28,980 bases of DNA from Acetomicrobium sp. UBA5826 (lineage in GTDB: Bacteria; Synergistota; Synergistia; Synergistales; Acetomicrobiaceae): contig NZ_DJHF01000010.1 of NCBI RefSeq assembly GCF_002433005.1, positions 1 to 28,980 on the forward strand. The letters are read 5' to 3'. The translations under genes were made by a program, and so were the position numbers. Within the stretch, counting starts at the first letter, position 1; each line of letters starts with the position of its first letter. Shown here in pieces: positions 9,701-18,040 of the stretch. The notes under the pieces are model-generated. The model ran no database searches. It saw only the letters and a program-made list of their open reading frames with translations, and was not told the origin of the DNA.

Positions 9701-10042
9701 ATATATTTCGGTGAACAGACAGGCTATATACTGAAAATATTTAAGCTTAATGCCCCCGCGTTTTTCGCCAATTTTTTTGACATAGCGGCAAATACGCTCA
9801 TCATATTCCCGCAGAGTATCCCGGCTAATTTTTGCGTCTGCGCCCTGGCGCATCAACAGTAAATCCAGTTCACCCCAGAAGTATGTATTCTGGTTTTCGT
9901 CAAAGCCTTCGTATTCAGAACTGTTCATTTTGCCAGCAAGGTCAGCAAGGCTGTCTTTGCCAAACAGGTTGAGGAAATAGCGAAATAAAACTAACTGGTC
10001 ACTCCATTTGAAAGCAGAAGCAGTGTTTTTTCTTTTTGCCAT
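6794..10042 (-). CDS. Type III restriction Res-like DEAD/DEAH helicase-nuclease
   Basis: A 1082-residue superfamily 2 translocase with a C-terminal nuclease, matching the Res subunit of type III restriction systems in order and size. The motifs are Walker A ATGSGKT (162-168), DEAH (266-269), a motif III-like YSAT shortly after, and a helicase C-terminal segment with EGWNSWR and Q.FGRGVRL, which carries the motif VI arginines. Near the C-terminus PDYVLW (D978) followed by FIDPKG (D995, K997) fits a PD-(D/E)xK nuclease core. The ATG shares one base with the stop of the upstream methyltransferase gene, and its ribosome site lies inside that gene's end, so the two subunits are translationally coupled. 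The frame is intact. As in type III enzymes, cutting would need a complex with the Mod partner. Whether it cuts unmodified invaders here is inferred. Confidence 0.88.
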   Translation of the reverse strand: MAKRKNTASAFKWSDQLVLFRYFLNLFGKDSLADLAGKMNSSEYEGFDENQNTYFWGELDLLLMRQGADAKISRDTLREYDERICRYVKKIGEKRGGIKLKYFQYIACLFTEIYLDRYFTDKEAFAADLNAFIEKVKVESFGAIDIEPFTPENMNKLAFMCATGSGKTLIMHINIQQFRYYLRKAKLTNPRLDINKIIVLAPNQGMSNQHLEELKLSDISAEPFSKSGFGTTADVIVIDMNKLKEEGKVKTVSVDSFEQNNLVLVDEAHRGLAGDVWYDYRSRLSAEGGFAFEYSATLKQAMKSTKPGNISQKEWKERLDEYFRSIIIDYSYKYFYENGYGKEYRIYNLRESIEEEQRQLYLVGCLLSFYQQLKLFCEKGKEYAPFQIEKPLLVFVGNRVTAKTSVAEMTDVEEVLDFIDKFVNRKEQTINRIDTVLSGDTGLTDSTGRELFSQNFNALNSLFGGTPKAEDVYKDILRLVFNSDTTSDSPRLHVINLRQVQGEIALRIGSDGEYFGVVSIGDTAGLIKNCEAKGITTGTEEFVSESLFHNINERNSNINILIGSRKFTEGWNSWRVSTMGLINFAKGEGSQAIQLFGRGVRLRGYGGCLKRSHRLDDSSVIIPKYIELLETLTIFGIKAQYMEDFKRYLEMEDMPANERPHEYTLPVLNRYNPDEHRKLRVIKVKEGVNFKNQAARLLLGKPNEEFLRYLNKNKVILDCRSKVQTIESTFSMQIESIPEEHTIGKQYIPFIDYDRILDELETYKNEKFYYNISITKDGIKDILETDGWYLLIIPKKHLELDSMEKLVLVTDLAIMVLKCYIDKFYKYEKAKWEERFLEYQELNDSDGNFVAEYKLSYYDAYDGDPTAGTVEQFVEDLKALLNQHSGIPTYEKGMLSNSLIAFDFRHHLYTPLICLRAGGLKLTVSPVSLNEDEKRFVDKLKAYVDANAAIFEGKKLYLLRNKSKVGMGFFEAGNFYPDYVLWIDTPDVQYISFIDPKGLRHLQWDDPKIEFHATIKELEARLQPSSGDKKIVLNSFIMSGTRSEDLRQWWGKGKLERRAKNVFCLDEDDCIDGMIAKILKSE

Positions 10043-13000
10043 TATTCCGCCTCCTCAAACATCTTTTCCCTGAATACAGGTTCAATACGCTGCACTTTCC
10101 AGTTTTCGTCATCCAGGCGCAGGTTTTCAAGGTTGTTGTCACCGTTGACATAGATAACATCAAACTCACGGTCAGCGGGGTTAATCCTGTGTTTTGTGAA
10201 ATATGAGTCTAATGCAGCATTGCTTTGTATCAAGTCACTTGTGATGGTGCGCCAGATTACAAGCGCTCGTCTGCCATCAGGTAGTCTGCCCTCAATTTGC
10301 TTAAAGCCGTACTCGCCGCTGTTATCCCGCTCCAATCTGACCGCTCCTTCGTATAAGCCTTCTCTTTTCCATTCCTCTTCAGTCAGTTTTACAACTTTAA
10401 ACCAGGTTGTCGCCGACTGACGGATAACCGACAGCCCAATCAAATAGTTTAAAGTTTCGCATAAGTCAACAGTCTTAGGTTTCGTTTCGTTGTTTTCAAT
10501 AATTTTTAGTTTATAGGAAAAAGGCATGTTGAAAGCATCCAGCGAGAGCATGCTTTCTTTCGCCTCGTAGTCAAACATATAGTGTATCATATATTCATCA
10601 CCTAATCTCATCGCAAGCTGATGCTTATCGTCATCCAGCATGATGTTTGATAGAGTGTCTTCGTAACTTTCAAGAGTAATGTATTTCATAATATGGCTCA
10701 CACTGGTGTTACGGTTTTGCGGTTTACCGTTTTTCCAATCGGCGGAGTAGATAACCTTTTTCATACGTGGCAGTGTAACTGTGTAAAAATACTCACCCAT
10801 TTCTATAAGAACATATTTACGGTTACCACCGTCATCACGATTTAAGTTCAATACAGCGTGACCGGTAGTAGCAGAACCAGCAAAAAAATCAAGGGTAAGA
10901 GAATTTTTATTTTTAAAGATGTTTTGTAATTTTAAAATGTGCTGAATGAAAGCAACTGGCTTTTTTCCGTTTGAAAAAGCTATTCCTCCTTCATCCACAC
11001 AGTTATTAAATTGAGGCTCAAAATCTAATAGATTTGGGAATGGAACAAATTTTGTGTCTTCCCTATCTTTAGGGATACCTTGAAAATAATCCCCATTTTT
11101 CCGACCACTTTCATCATCAGGACACCAAAAATATCTATAACCTAAGCCGTCATCGCCAATACCCTCAACTTTAATAAGTTTTCCTTGAAAATATGGATTA
11201 TTTTCAATATGAGCACAATAGAATCGTCCACTTGAATTGCCTCCACGTAAAGTTCCCCTAATTGACTGCTTTTTTAACCCTGTCAGACAAGGATCAATTT
11301 TTACAATTTGATAAGTACCTTTGGGAAATACAAAAACTCGTTTTCCGCCCAATTCCAATTCTTCGGCATAATTCTCGTCTACAGTGATTGAATACTTATA
11401 TTCATCAATAGAAGTGTTATCTTCTTCGCGTTTGTATGGCTTATGTAACGAAGCACCATAAGCTAATAACATTTCGTAAACCTCATGGAAATCTTTATCT
11501 CCCTTGAGTATTCGATTCTCGTGTCGTACTTTTACCGCAATCGAAGTAAGATATTTATCAAAAATTTGATCCATTATTAGTTTCAAATTATAAAGTTCAT
11601 CTTCGTTTATACTCACATAAATAGAGGATTTTTCAGTCTGTAAAGAACAGGACAATAGGAGTCTGTCATACATCATCGCACACCACGATGAATGTTCATA
11701 ATTATCTTTATAAATAAATTTACCTGTTGCCCTGTCAGATTCAGTATTATATGGCGGATCAATGTAAATAGCATCCACCTGCCTTCGATACCGCTCCAAA
11801 AGCAGTCGCAATGCCTGAAAATTCTCACTATGGATAAGCAAGCCGCCCGTCTTCTCGTCAAGATTGTCAATACTTGCAATCAGGCGTTCTTTAAAATCGG
11901 CAGAAAAATAACGAGTATCAAGGACAAGGTTCTTATTTTGGCGCAGAAATTCTATCATCAGCGGCTCGGAATATCCGACGGTCGTAAGGTTGCCCTCAAT
12001 CTCATGAATCGCATACATTTCCCGCCATTCGGCAATTTGAGCTTCGTTTTCGATAATTTCAGGGTAGAATTTTTCGTCCACCCTATCGAGCGTTATACAC
12101 CAATTTGTATCAACAACAAACTTCTTTTTCAGCCACAGTTTTTTCTGAAAATCCTCAATTTGTGCGAGAAAGTCAATAATAATCTTACCGACACGCTTGA
12201 TTGCCTTCACCTTGGCAAGATAGCTATCAGCGCGCTTCTCATCGGTAGTATCAATATCATCAAGATGAATGACTTCGCTCTTTATAAAAAAGTCCAGTTC
12301 GCGGGTTAAAAAGCCGCGTAAATCCTTATGTATGAAATAATCAAAAGTGTTTTTAGCAACATAGGCACTCAGGTGCTTTTCCAATACCGTACGAGTTTCC
12401 TTTTTTACACTGGAAGCAGGTGCGAGCAAGTGGTACCAGTCTTTGAACTGCTTTGCAATTGCGTCCGATATTGCAGCAAGATTGGCTTGATACCAATTTA
12501 CTTTTTTATCATCGGGTATGTCATATACAAAACGGATAACCAATTCGCCGTCAACTTCTTCAATTGTCTTAAGTTCAGGGCGCTCCGGCGTTTCTTTATA
12601 AAGCATAAACTCGCGCTTTTTTGTGTCGGATTCCTTGTTATTGTTCTTTTCTGTAGTTGCATCAACAAGACGGAAATGTACCTTTTTACCGTTGTCAATA
12701 AAAGTATAGTCACGAAAGTTTTCTGTGGTCTTTATATAATACTGGTCAGCATTCGCCCAGTAAAGTTTTACCTCATCACCCTCATAAGGAATTGCGTACA
12801 CGCCTTCTTTGTAGCGGCGTTTAGAAATAAAATCACCTTCATCATAATAACGGCTGAAAAATTTATAAAGTGCTGAGTACACATCTGTTTCAAGTGAAGA
12901 CAAGTCTGTACCCGACGCAAGCTGTGATTTGTAACGGGCATATTCTTCTGCTAGCTTCGGGCTTGCATTAATCTCTATACCAAGTTCAGCAGCTTGTTTT

Positions 13001-13227
13001 TCAATAGCTGCAATACGTTCTTTTATTTCCCCGGTATTTTGGGCAAACGGAGTAAGCGTTTCCTTCACTTTTTTTGGCAAATCCTCCGAGAGGAATTTCA
13101 TAATCTCTTTCCTGCGGATATTCATAATGCGGTAGATCCCGAAATCCAAATCTGCCTTGTCAAGTTCAAAAATTTCCTCCAAGAGGTTAATAAATCGGTT
13201 CAATTTTTCGTTCGTATTTTGATTCAT
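10042..13227 (-). CDS. Large type III Mod-like adenine-N6 DNA methyltransferase
   Basis: The motif order DPPY (D490-Y493) then DFFAGSATTGHA (780-791) defines a beta-class amino-methyltransferase, the class of type III Mod subunits. The roughly 280 residues between the two motifs should hold the target-recognition domain. At 1061 residues it is much longer than ordinary Mod proteins (about 550-700). About 480 residues precede the catalytic motif, and this N-terminal region has no motif I know. The first 100 residues are charged and helical. The ATG at 13227 has AAGGAG upstream and lies 15 bases after the SNF2-type helicase gene. It would methylate adenines at a host-specific site, protecting against the Res-like partner. 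The recognition sequence cannot be read from the protein. The frame is intact. Confidence 0.88.
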   Translation of the reverse strand: MNQNTNEKLNRFINLLEEIFELDKADLDFGIYRIMNIRRKEIMKFLSEDLPKKVKETLTPFAQNTGEIKERIAAIEKQAAELGIEINASPKLAEEYARYKSQLASGTDLSSLETDVYSALYKFFSRYYDEGDFISKRRYKEGVYAIPYEGDEVKLYWANADQYYIKTTENFRDYTFIDNGKKVHFRLVDATTEKNNNKESDTKKREFMLYKETPERPELKTIEEVDGELVIRFVYDIPDDKKVNWYQANLAAISDAIAKQFKDWYHLLAPASSVKKETRTVLEKHLSAYVAKNTFDYFIHKDLRGFLTRELDFFIKSEVIHLDDIDTTDEKRADSYLAKVKAIKRVGKIIIDFLAQIEDFQKKLWLKKKFVVDTNWCITLDRVDEKFYPEIIENEAQIAEWREMYAIHEIEGNLTTVGYSEPLMIEFLRQNKNLVLDTRYFSADFKERLIASIDNLDEKTGGLLIHSENFQALRLLLERYRRQVDAIYIDPPYNTESDRATGKFIYKDNYEHSSWCAMMYDRLLLSCSLQTEKSSIYVSINEDELYNLKLIMDQIFDKYLTSIAVKVRHENRILKGDKDFHEVYEMLLAYGASLHKPYKREEDNTSIDEYKYSITVDENYAEELELGGKRVFVFPKGTYQIVKIDPCLTGLKKQSIRGTLRGGNSSGRFYCAHIENNPYFQGKLIKVEGIGDDGLGYRYFWCPDDESGRKNGDYFQGIPKDREDTKFVPFPNLLDFEPQFNNCVDEGGIAFSNGKKPVAFIQHILKLQNIFKNKNSLTLDFFAGSATTGHAVLNLNRDDGGNRKYVLIEMGEYFYTVTLPRMKKVIYSADWKNGKPQNRNTSVSHIMKYITLESYEDTLSNIMLDDDKHQLAMRLGDEYMIHYMFDYEAKESMLSLDAFNMPFSYKLKIIENNETKPKTVDLCETLNYLIGLSVIRQSATTWFKVVKLTEEEWKREGLYEGAVRLERDNSGEYGFKQIEGRLPDGRRALVIWRTITSDLIQSNAALDSYFTKHRINPADREFDVIYVNGDNNLENLRLDDENWKVQRIEPVFREKMFEEAE

Positions 13228-13242
13228 CGCGTTCTCACTCCT

Positions 13243-16088
13243 TTATACAATCTGCCATTCAATGGCGAATAGATCCTCGTGATGAGTTTGTTTTATCATT
13301 CGGCTGTCCAATTCAGCCAACAGTTTGCGGCGTTTGCTTGCTATTTCATCTTCTCGATCGGCAAGCTCATTGCGCTTTCGCCGCTTGAAGCTTTCGAGTT
13401 GTTCTAATTTTTTTGTTGCTGCAATTTTCTCCTCTATTGTTACAGCATTGCGTATTAGCCTTTCCTGCTCACGAATTTGCCTCTTTATTGTATCAAGCTC
13501 TCTCTCCAGACTATTTATCATATCTTTTTCCCATTGAAAAATGCGTTCTTCCTCTTCCTTGAAATATAAGAGATTTCGCGAGTCAATCTGCTGTAATTTC
13601 CCTTTTCGATGCTGTTCTGCACTCTCTTTCAATTTACGCTGTTGTACAGGGGTAAGTCCTGTTGGTTTGACTTCACGTCCGGCACAAAGAAACAATTTCT
13701 CACATAATTCCTGAGACAATGGTTGTCCGTCATCTGTATATGCCGTAAATAAGCTGTATTGTTCTGTATCGAATGCAGAAACATCCAATGACGAAAGAAG
13801 CAGGTATCCGCTTTTTCCTTTCAAATCCTCCGGCAAGGTTACATTTAATTTGGTTTCCGACGGAGAAAATATAACCTTACCACCAGTAACTTTTATAGCT
13901 GAAGCTTTCTTTAGTACATATTGTGCAAGCGGATGCGACAGTCGGTAAGGTATCCCATCGGTTTCTTTTCTTGTGATAAGACAATACTTACCTTTTGGTG
14001 ATTCACCAACACACTCTTTTAAAATAAATGAATAATCACTCTCGTCGAATTCAGCTTTATCACCTAAAATGTATTTCGCGAGCTCCCAGAAAATATATTC
14101 GTAGCGATTTATGAAAGCACAGGTGTGTTCTTTTGCTAATCTCAACCGTTCCTGAACTTCCACGTCAAAGGTTTTCAGTACTTGTTCTTTTACGTCTTTC
14201 ATGCGCATATTAATTTTACTTTCCAGTTCGGCTTGAAGTTTTTCAAACGCAGCACTGATCTCAGCTTCGGTCCGACATTCCTGGTATATGAGCCATATAC
14301 GCCTTTCAAAATCAACACCGTCGATTTGACCCAGTATTTCATCGGATGTCCCGAACACGTCGCTAAACAGTTTAAATTTGTCATTAAGCAGTTCAAATAC
14401 GCGCAAATCAGCGTAGTTGCGCTGATTTACGAAATTTACAACAACGACATCGCTTTTTTGCCCGTAGCGGTGACAGCGGCCAATGCGCTGTTCTATTCTC
14501 TGTGGATTCCAAGGTAAATCATAGTTCACAACAAGAGAGCAAAATTGCAGGTTTAATCCTTCCGCAGCAGCTTCTGTTGCGATCATGATTTCCGCCTTGT
14601 CCTTAAAATAGTCAACGATGGCGGCACGGCGGTCCGCTGCGCGGATACCGCTTATTTTGCCTGTATAGGCATTAGCCTTAAGCCAAGCCTCCAGTATCTC
14701 GTTTGATTGCTTGTCCGAGTTTGAACCGTTAAATGTTACAATTTTCCCTTTGTAACCATTTTGCTCAAGAAATTCTTTCAAATATGCTTGCGTTCGTTTT
14801 GATTCTGTAAAAATAAGTGCTTTACGATTCGCACCTATTAATTCAATCTGTCCAAATGCTTTCTGTAATGCTATAAGGAGTGCTTTAGCTTTCGAATCAT
14901 GCTTAATTTGTTCAGCCAAATTTATAAATGACTGTATTGCTGCAATTTCTTTTTGTATTTGTTTTGTATCTATTATTTCATCCTCTGTAGGCAAGTTAGC
15001 ATCACTATCGATATTATCTTCTTCATTTTCATTAAGAAGTTCAATCTCATCCTCATCAAAAATCTCATTCAAATCAAACTGCTGGTATTTATTTTCTTCA
15101 AGCATTTTTTTTCCAGGCGTGCTTTTATGGTAGCCAATGTGCCGAGCAAAGCATATGTAGAAGATGCCAGTATTTTTCTAACCATCATTGTTGTCAACAT
15201 TTTCTGTTTTACAGGTATAGAATATAAGTTGTCGGAACGCAAAAATTCCGAAACCTTTGTGTACAACTCAAACTCTAAATCGGTAGAATCAAATTTTTGT
15301 GTCAAAGGCAGACGTTTGGTATAGTTTATATACTCCACCACGTCTTTTCGCAAAGTTCTTTTATAATAAGGTGCAAGCCTCATTTGCAGTTCAGAATAAT
15401 TCTCTTCATACACATAATTGGCACGAAATGATTTAGCATCGCCAAAAATGTTTTCGTCTATTATGGAGGTTAGTCCGTATAATTCCATAAGGCTGTTTTG
15501 AAACGGCGTAGCCGTCAGGAGCAGTTTCTTTACATTTTCAAGAGCTTCCCGAACAGCGTGTGCTGTGACACTATTCTTTTTATATACATTTCTCAGTTTA
15601 TGCGCCTCATCAATAATAGCCAGGTCAAAGCCAAACAAACGTATTTCATCTTTTTTTCGGGCAGCAAAATTATAAGAACAAATGACAACCTTTTTATTGT
15701 CAAACGGATTACGCCCAATGCGGACATATTCGTTGTAATTTTTTGAATCAAGGATTTCATTATCAATACCAAACTTTTCTGTCAGTTCAAAACTCCATTG
15801 TTTTCGTATGGCAGCAGGACAAACAACAATTATCTTCCGCTTACCAATAGCCCAGTATTGGCACAGCACTAATCCGGCCTCTATGGTTTTTCCCAAACCA
15901 ACCTCGTCGGCAAGAATAATGCCTTTGGAGAGCGGAGAACGAAACGCAAATAAAGCCGCCTCAATTTGGTGTGGATTTATATCAACAGCGGCATTTAATA
16001 ATGATTGTGACAAACTGTCTATATTATCGCCTATTGCTCTTTGCGCAAGAACACGTGCATAGTATATTGCATGATATCTTGTAATCAT
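13243..16088 (-). pseudogene. SNF2/HepA-type helicase, split by a one-base frameshift in an A8 run
   Basis: Two overlapping frames together make one helicase. The first (16088-15069, 339 residues) has Walker A DEVGLGKT (61-68), DEAH (160-163) and TATP (192-195). The second (15105-13243, 620 residues) has the C-terminal lobe: EAAAEGLNLQ, LPWNPQRIEQRIGR.HR.GQ with the motif VI arginines (202-216), then a long charged coiled coil near residues 515-605. The junction is an 8-A run on the coding strand. One more A, or a -1 slip on A-AAA-AAA, joins the frames exactly into a 948-residue protein, and the joined sequence reads naturally (RLEKK then MLEENK). The second frame has no convincing ribosome site. 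Separate lobes would not form an ATPase. It could be a true mutation, programmed or transcriptional slippage, phase variation, or a sequencing error. The first start codon has AAAGGAG. It lies 27 bases after the Xre gene. Confidence 0.85.
15105..15112 (-). repeat. A8 homopolymer at the helicase frame break
   Basis: Eight T on the plus strand (eight A on the coding strand) sit exactly where the two helicase frames meet. The zero-frame codons are GAA AAA AAA TGC. The -1 frame reads the last A again as ATG. The run contains the A-AAA-AAA slippery heptamer. Homopolymers of this length commonly change by one base in replication, transcription or sequencing. Confidence 0.9.
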
Positions 16089-16115
16089 TGCTTCTCCTTT
16101 AGTATTTAATCGTTT

Positions 16116-16325
16116 TTATTTATTATCTGGTATAATTTCCATAATATTACTTATATCACATTCCAAAGCCCTACATATTTTTTCTAATACTTCAGTATTC
16201 ACATTTTCGTTTTTGCCAAGCTTTGTTATTGTTGCAGAACTTATACCTGCAATCTTTTGCAGGTCTTTTTTCTTCATATCTCTATCAATCAATAGTTTCC
16301 AAAGCTTTTTATAACTGATTGCCAT
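16116..16325 (-). CDS. Small Xre/Cro-type helix-turn-helix regulator
   Basis: A 69-residue protein made almost entirely of one Cro/C1-type DNA-binding domain. The helix-turn-helix lies around KKDLQKIAGISSATITKLG, followed by the C-terminal ICRALECDISNIMEI typical of the YozG-like Xre group. ATG 16325 is chosen over an in-frame GTG nine bases earlier because AGGTGAT lies at good spacing before the ATG. It is the first gene of the defence operon, 27 bases before the SNF2-type helicase gene. Its position resembles the controller proteins of restriction-modification operons, which time the expression of toxic nuclease genes. A palindrome over its own promoter supports autoregulation. No ligand or protease domain is present. 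Confidence 0.85.
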   Translation of the reverse strand: MAISYKKLWKLLIDRDMKKKDLQKIAGISSATITKLGKNENVNTEVLEKICRALECDISNIMEIIPDNK

Positions 16326-16335
16326 GATAATCACC

Positions 16336-16356
16336 TATAGTTATTTATAACTGTAT
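16336..16356 (-). promoter_or_regulatory. Palindromic operator candidate over the regulator promoter
   Basis: The core AGTTAT-TT-ATAACT (16339-16352) has perfect 6-base arms, and the symmetry extends outward with one mismatch. It starts just downstream of the predicted -10 box and would cover the transcription start. A dimeric Xre protein bound there would block its own operon promoter. The assignment to the adjacent regulator is inferred. Confidence 0.55.
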
Positions 16357-16383
16357 AATATCATTCGTTTCATAATAATGCAA
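16355..16383 (-). promoter_or_regulatory. Promoter of the defence operon
   Basis: Read on the minus strand: TTGCAT (16383-16378), a 17-base spacer, then TATTAT (16360-16355), five of six matches to the -10 consensus. It lies 30 bases upstream of the regulator start codon. The -35 match is only partial. Confidence 0.5.
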
Positions 16384-16648
16384 ATAAATTCTTTACATTC
16401 GCATGATTTTTAAATTGGATTTAAATAAATATTATTCTAAATACAATATCGACAGATTTTATAAAAAGTACATCCATTCTGGCTACTCAATCCTATGTAA
16501 AAATGGGCATTATCTAATGTGTTAACTCAACCCCATCAATCTTGGGGGATTAAATATGAGTTTTCGACATGTTCCCATATACGCATTTTACCCTTTCTCT
16601 CGAGTAGACTAGTTGAATGTAAACGCGAAAAGCCAGTAATATCAAAGG
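16384..16648. other. AT-rich gap at the island boundary
   Basis: About 265 bases without a gene. Base composition changes here from the AT-rich defence island to the more balanced rlmD side, so this is the likely right boundary of the island. I see no clear direct repeat, integrase remnant or tRNA end. A weak inverted repeat AAAGCC/GGCTTT overlaps the rlmD stop and a short T run, and may act as a poor terminator. Confidence 0.4.
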
Positions 16649-18013
16649 TTAAGGCTTTGACATCAATGTGACGCACTCCACATGGCTTGTTTGAGGAAAC
16701 ATGTCCAATGGCATTGCTTTTCCCATATTGTAGCCATATTCGTTCAATATATTGCTGTCCCTGGCAAGCGTAGCAGGATTACAGGAAACATATATAACTT
16801 TTTTCGGACTTATCACCCTACCGATAAAATTCAACACGTCCTTATGGCAACCCGTTCTAGGCGGATCCACAACCACAATATCGAAGTGCCCACTAACTTT
16901 TGTCTTGACCACATCTTCAGCCTTTCCGCAAATTGCAGTAACGTTATTAATGCCATTGTTTGTCATATTAGACACCAAAGATTCGTAAGCAGGTCTCCAT
17001 TCCTCTACTGCAACAATGTCATTGCAAAACGACGCCAGAAAGGCCGTCATACTTCCAACTCCGCTGTAAAGCTCAAGTACATGCTTGCTATCCCTTGCTA
17101 ATTCCGCAACAATTTCGAACATCCTAAAGGCTTGCAGCACATTGACCTGAAAGAAATCGGACACACCGAATCTCAGCTTAATATTCTCAAACCTCTCCAC
17201 CAAGACATCTTCACCAAACAACGACTGCGTTTTGCTGCCCCAGATAAAATTTCCCTTAGATGGGTTGATGTTTATTTGAACTCCGCCAAGAGAAGGTGAT
17301 ACATCTTTATATAGGCCGTTTGAAATATCACTGATCATTTTACACTCCCTGTCGTCGGGCTCACGACTGAGAATCCAGGCAAGCAGGATCTTTTTCATAG
17401 AAAAGGAAGATCTTAAGACAAAATTGCGTATCAAGCCTTCCCCTCTTTCTTCGTCGTAAAAGGAGAGATCACTTTGAAGCACGGCATTCCGCAAGTTAGC
17501 GTAAACTAAGTTTATTAAAGGGTCTAGAATTGGGCATGCTTTTAGGTTCACCACATCATGTGTTCCTCGAGCGAAATATCCCAGCTTTCGTTTACCCTTT
17601 TGGTATCGCGCCTGTATTATTGCTTTGTTTCGGTATCCCCACACTAAAAAGCTCGGAATCACAGGAGCAATATCTGCCTCTTTCCATTTGCCGATTCTGA
17701 TAATTGCATCCTCTATCAGCGAGCTCTTTACTTTCACCTGATGATCATACGAGGCGTGCTGCATATTGCAACCGCCGCACGCCTCGTAAACTTCGCATCT
17801 GGGTTGGACTCGATAAGGGCTTGCCTTTAGCAGGGACTTAATCTTAGCTACAGAGTAATGTTTTTTCCGCTCGACGATATGAGCGGTGACAGTTTCACCA
17901 ATTAAGGCTCCTGGAACGAAAATTACGTAACCGTCGACCCTTGCAATTCCTCGAGCTTCACTGTCAACGTTCTCGATATTGAGAATTATTTCGTCGCCAA
18001 GGTTTTGCTTCAT
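16649..18013 (-). CDS. rlmD: 23S rRNA (uracil-5-)-methyltransferase, RlmD/TrmA family
   Basis: A 454-residue SAM-dependent enzyme that makes 5-methyluridine in rRNA. The N-terminal 60 residues form a TRAM RNA-binding domain. A cysteine cluster C-x5-C-x2-C (in CEVYEACGGC, about residues 78-87) with a later cysteine would bind a 4Fe-4S cluster. The SAM site is LELYSGVGSMTAF, followed by DPPRTGCH, and the catalytic cysteine lies in YVSCNPATLARD near the C-terminus. Family members act on U1939 or U747 of 23S rRNA, or on both in some Firmicutes (RlmCD). The exact target cannot be told from the sequence. It lies 27 bases after korC with no terminator between, so it is probably co-transcribed with the oxidoreductase genes. 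Confidence 0.88.
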   Translation of the reverse strand: MKQNLGDEIILNIENVDSEARGIARVDGYVIFVPGALIGETVTAHIVERKKHYSVAKIKSLLKASPYRVQPRCEVYEACGGCNMQHASYDHQVKVKSSLIEDAIIRIGKWKEADIAPVIPSFLVWGYRNKAIIQARYQKGKRKLGYFARGTHDVVNLKACPILDPLINLVYANLRNAVLQSDLSFYDEERGEGLIRNFVLRSSFSMKKILLAWILSREPDDRECKMISDISNGLYKDVSPSLGGVQININPSKGNFIWGSKTQSLFGEDVLVERFENIKLRFGVSDFFQVNVLQAFRMFEIVAELARDSKHVLELYSGVGSMTAFLASFCNDIVAVEEWRPAYESLVSNMTNNGINNVTAICGKAEDVVKTKVSGHFDIVVVDPPRTGCHKDVLNFIGRVISPKKVIYVSCNPATLARDSNILNEYGYNMGKAMPLDMFPQTSHVECVTLMSKP

Positions 18014-18040
18014 CCCAGAAATTAACTATACCTTTCTAAA

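Noticed and set aside
11692..12876. Two long plus-strand frames (205 and 182 residues) inside the methylase gene
   Set aside because: They are antisense to an intact, motif-bearing gene and are rich in Phe/Ile/Lys as expected of shadow frames. Neither has a recognisable domain.
3000..16100. BREX or DISARM system
   Set aside because: An SNF2-type helicase and an adenine methylase are present, but there is no PglZ, BrxC or Lon-like protein for BREX, and no DUF1998 protein or phospholipase D protein for DISARM.
16620..16655. Strong terminator after rlmD
   Set aside because: AAAGCC/GGCTTT gives only six base pairs with an 18-base loop and overlaps the stop codon, so it is too weak for a firm call.
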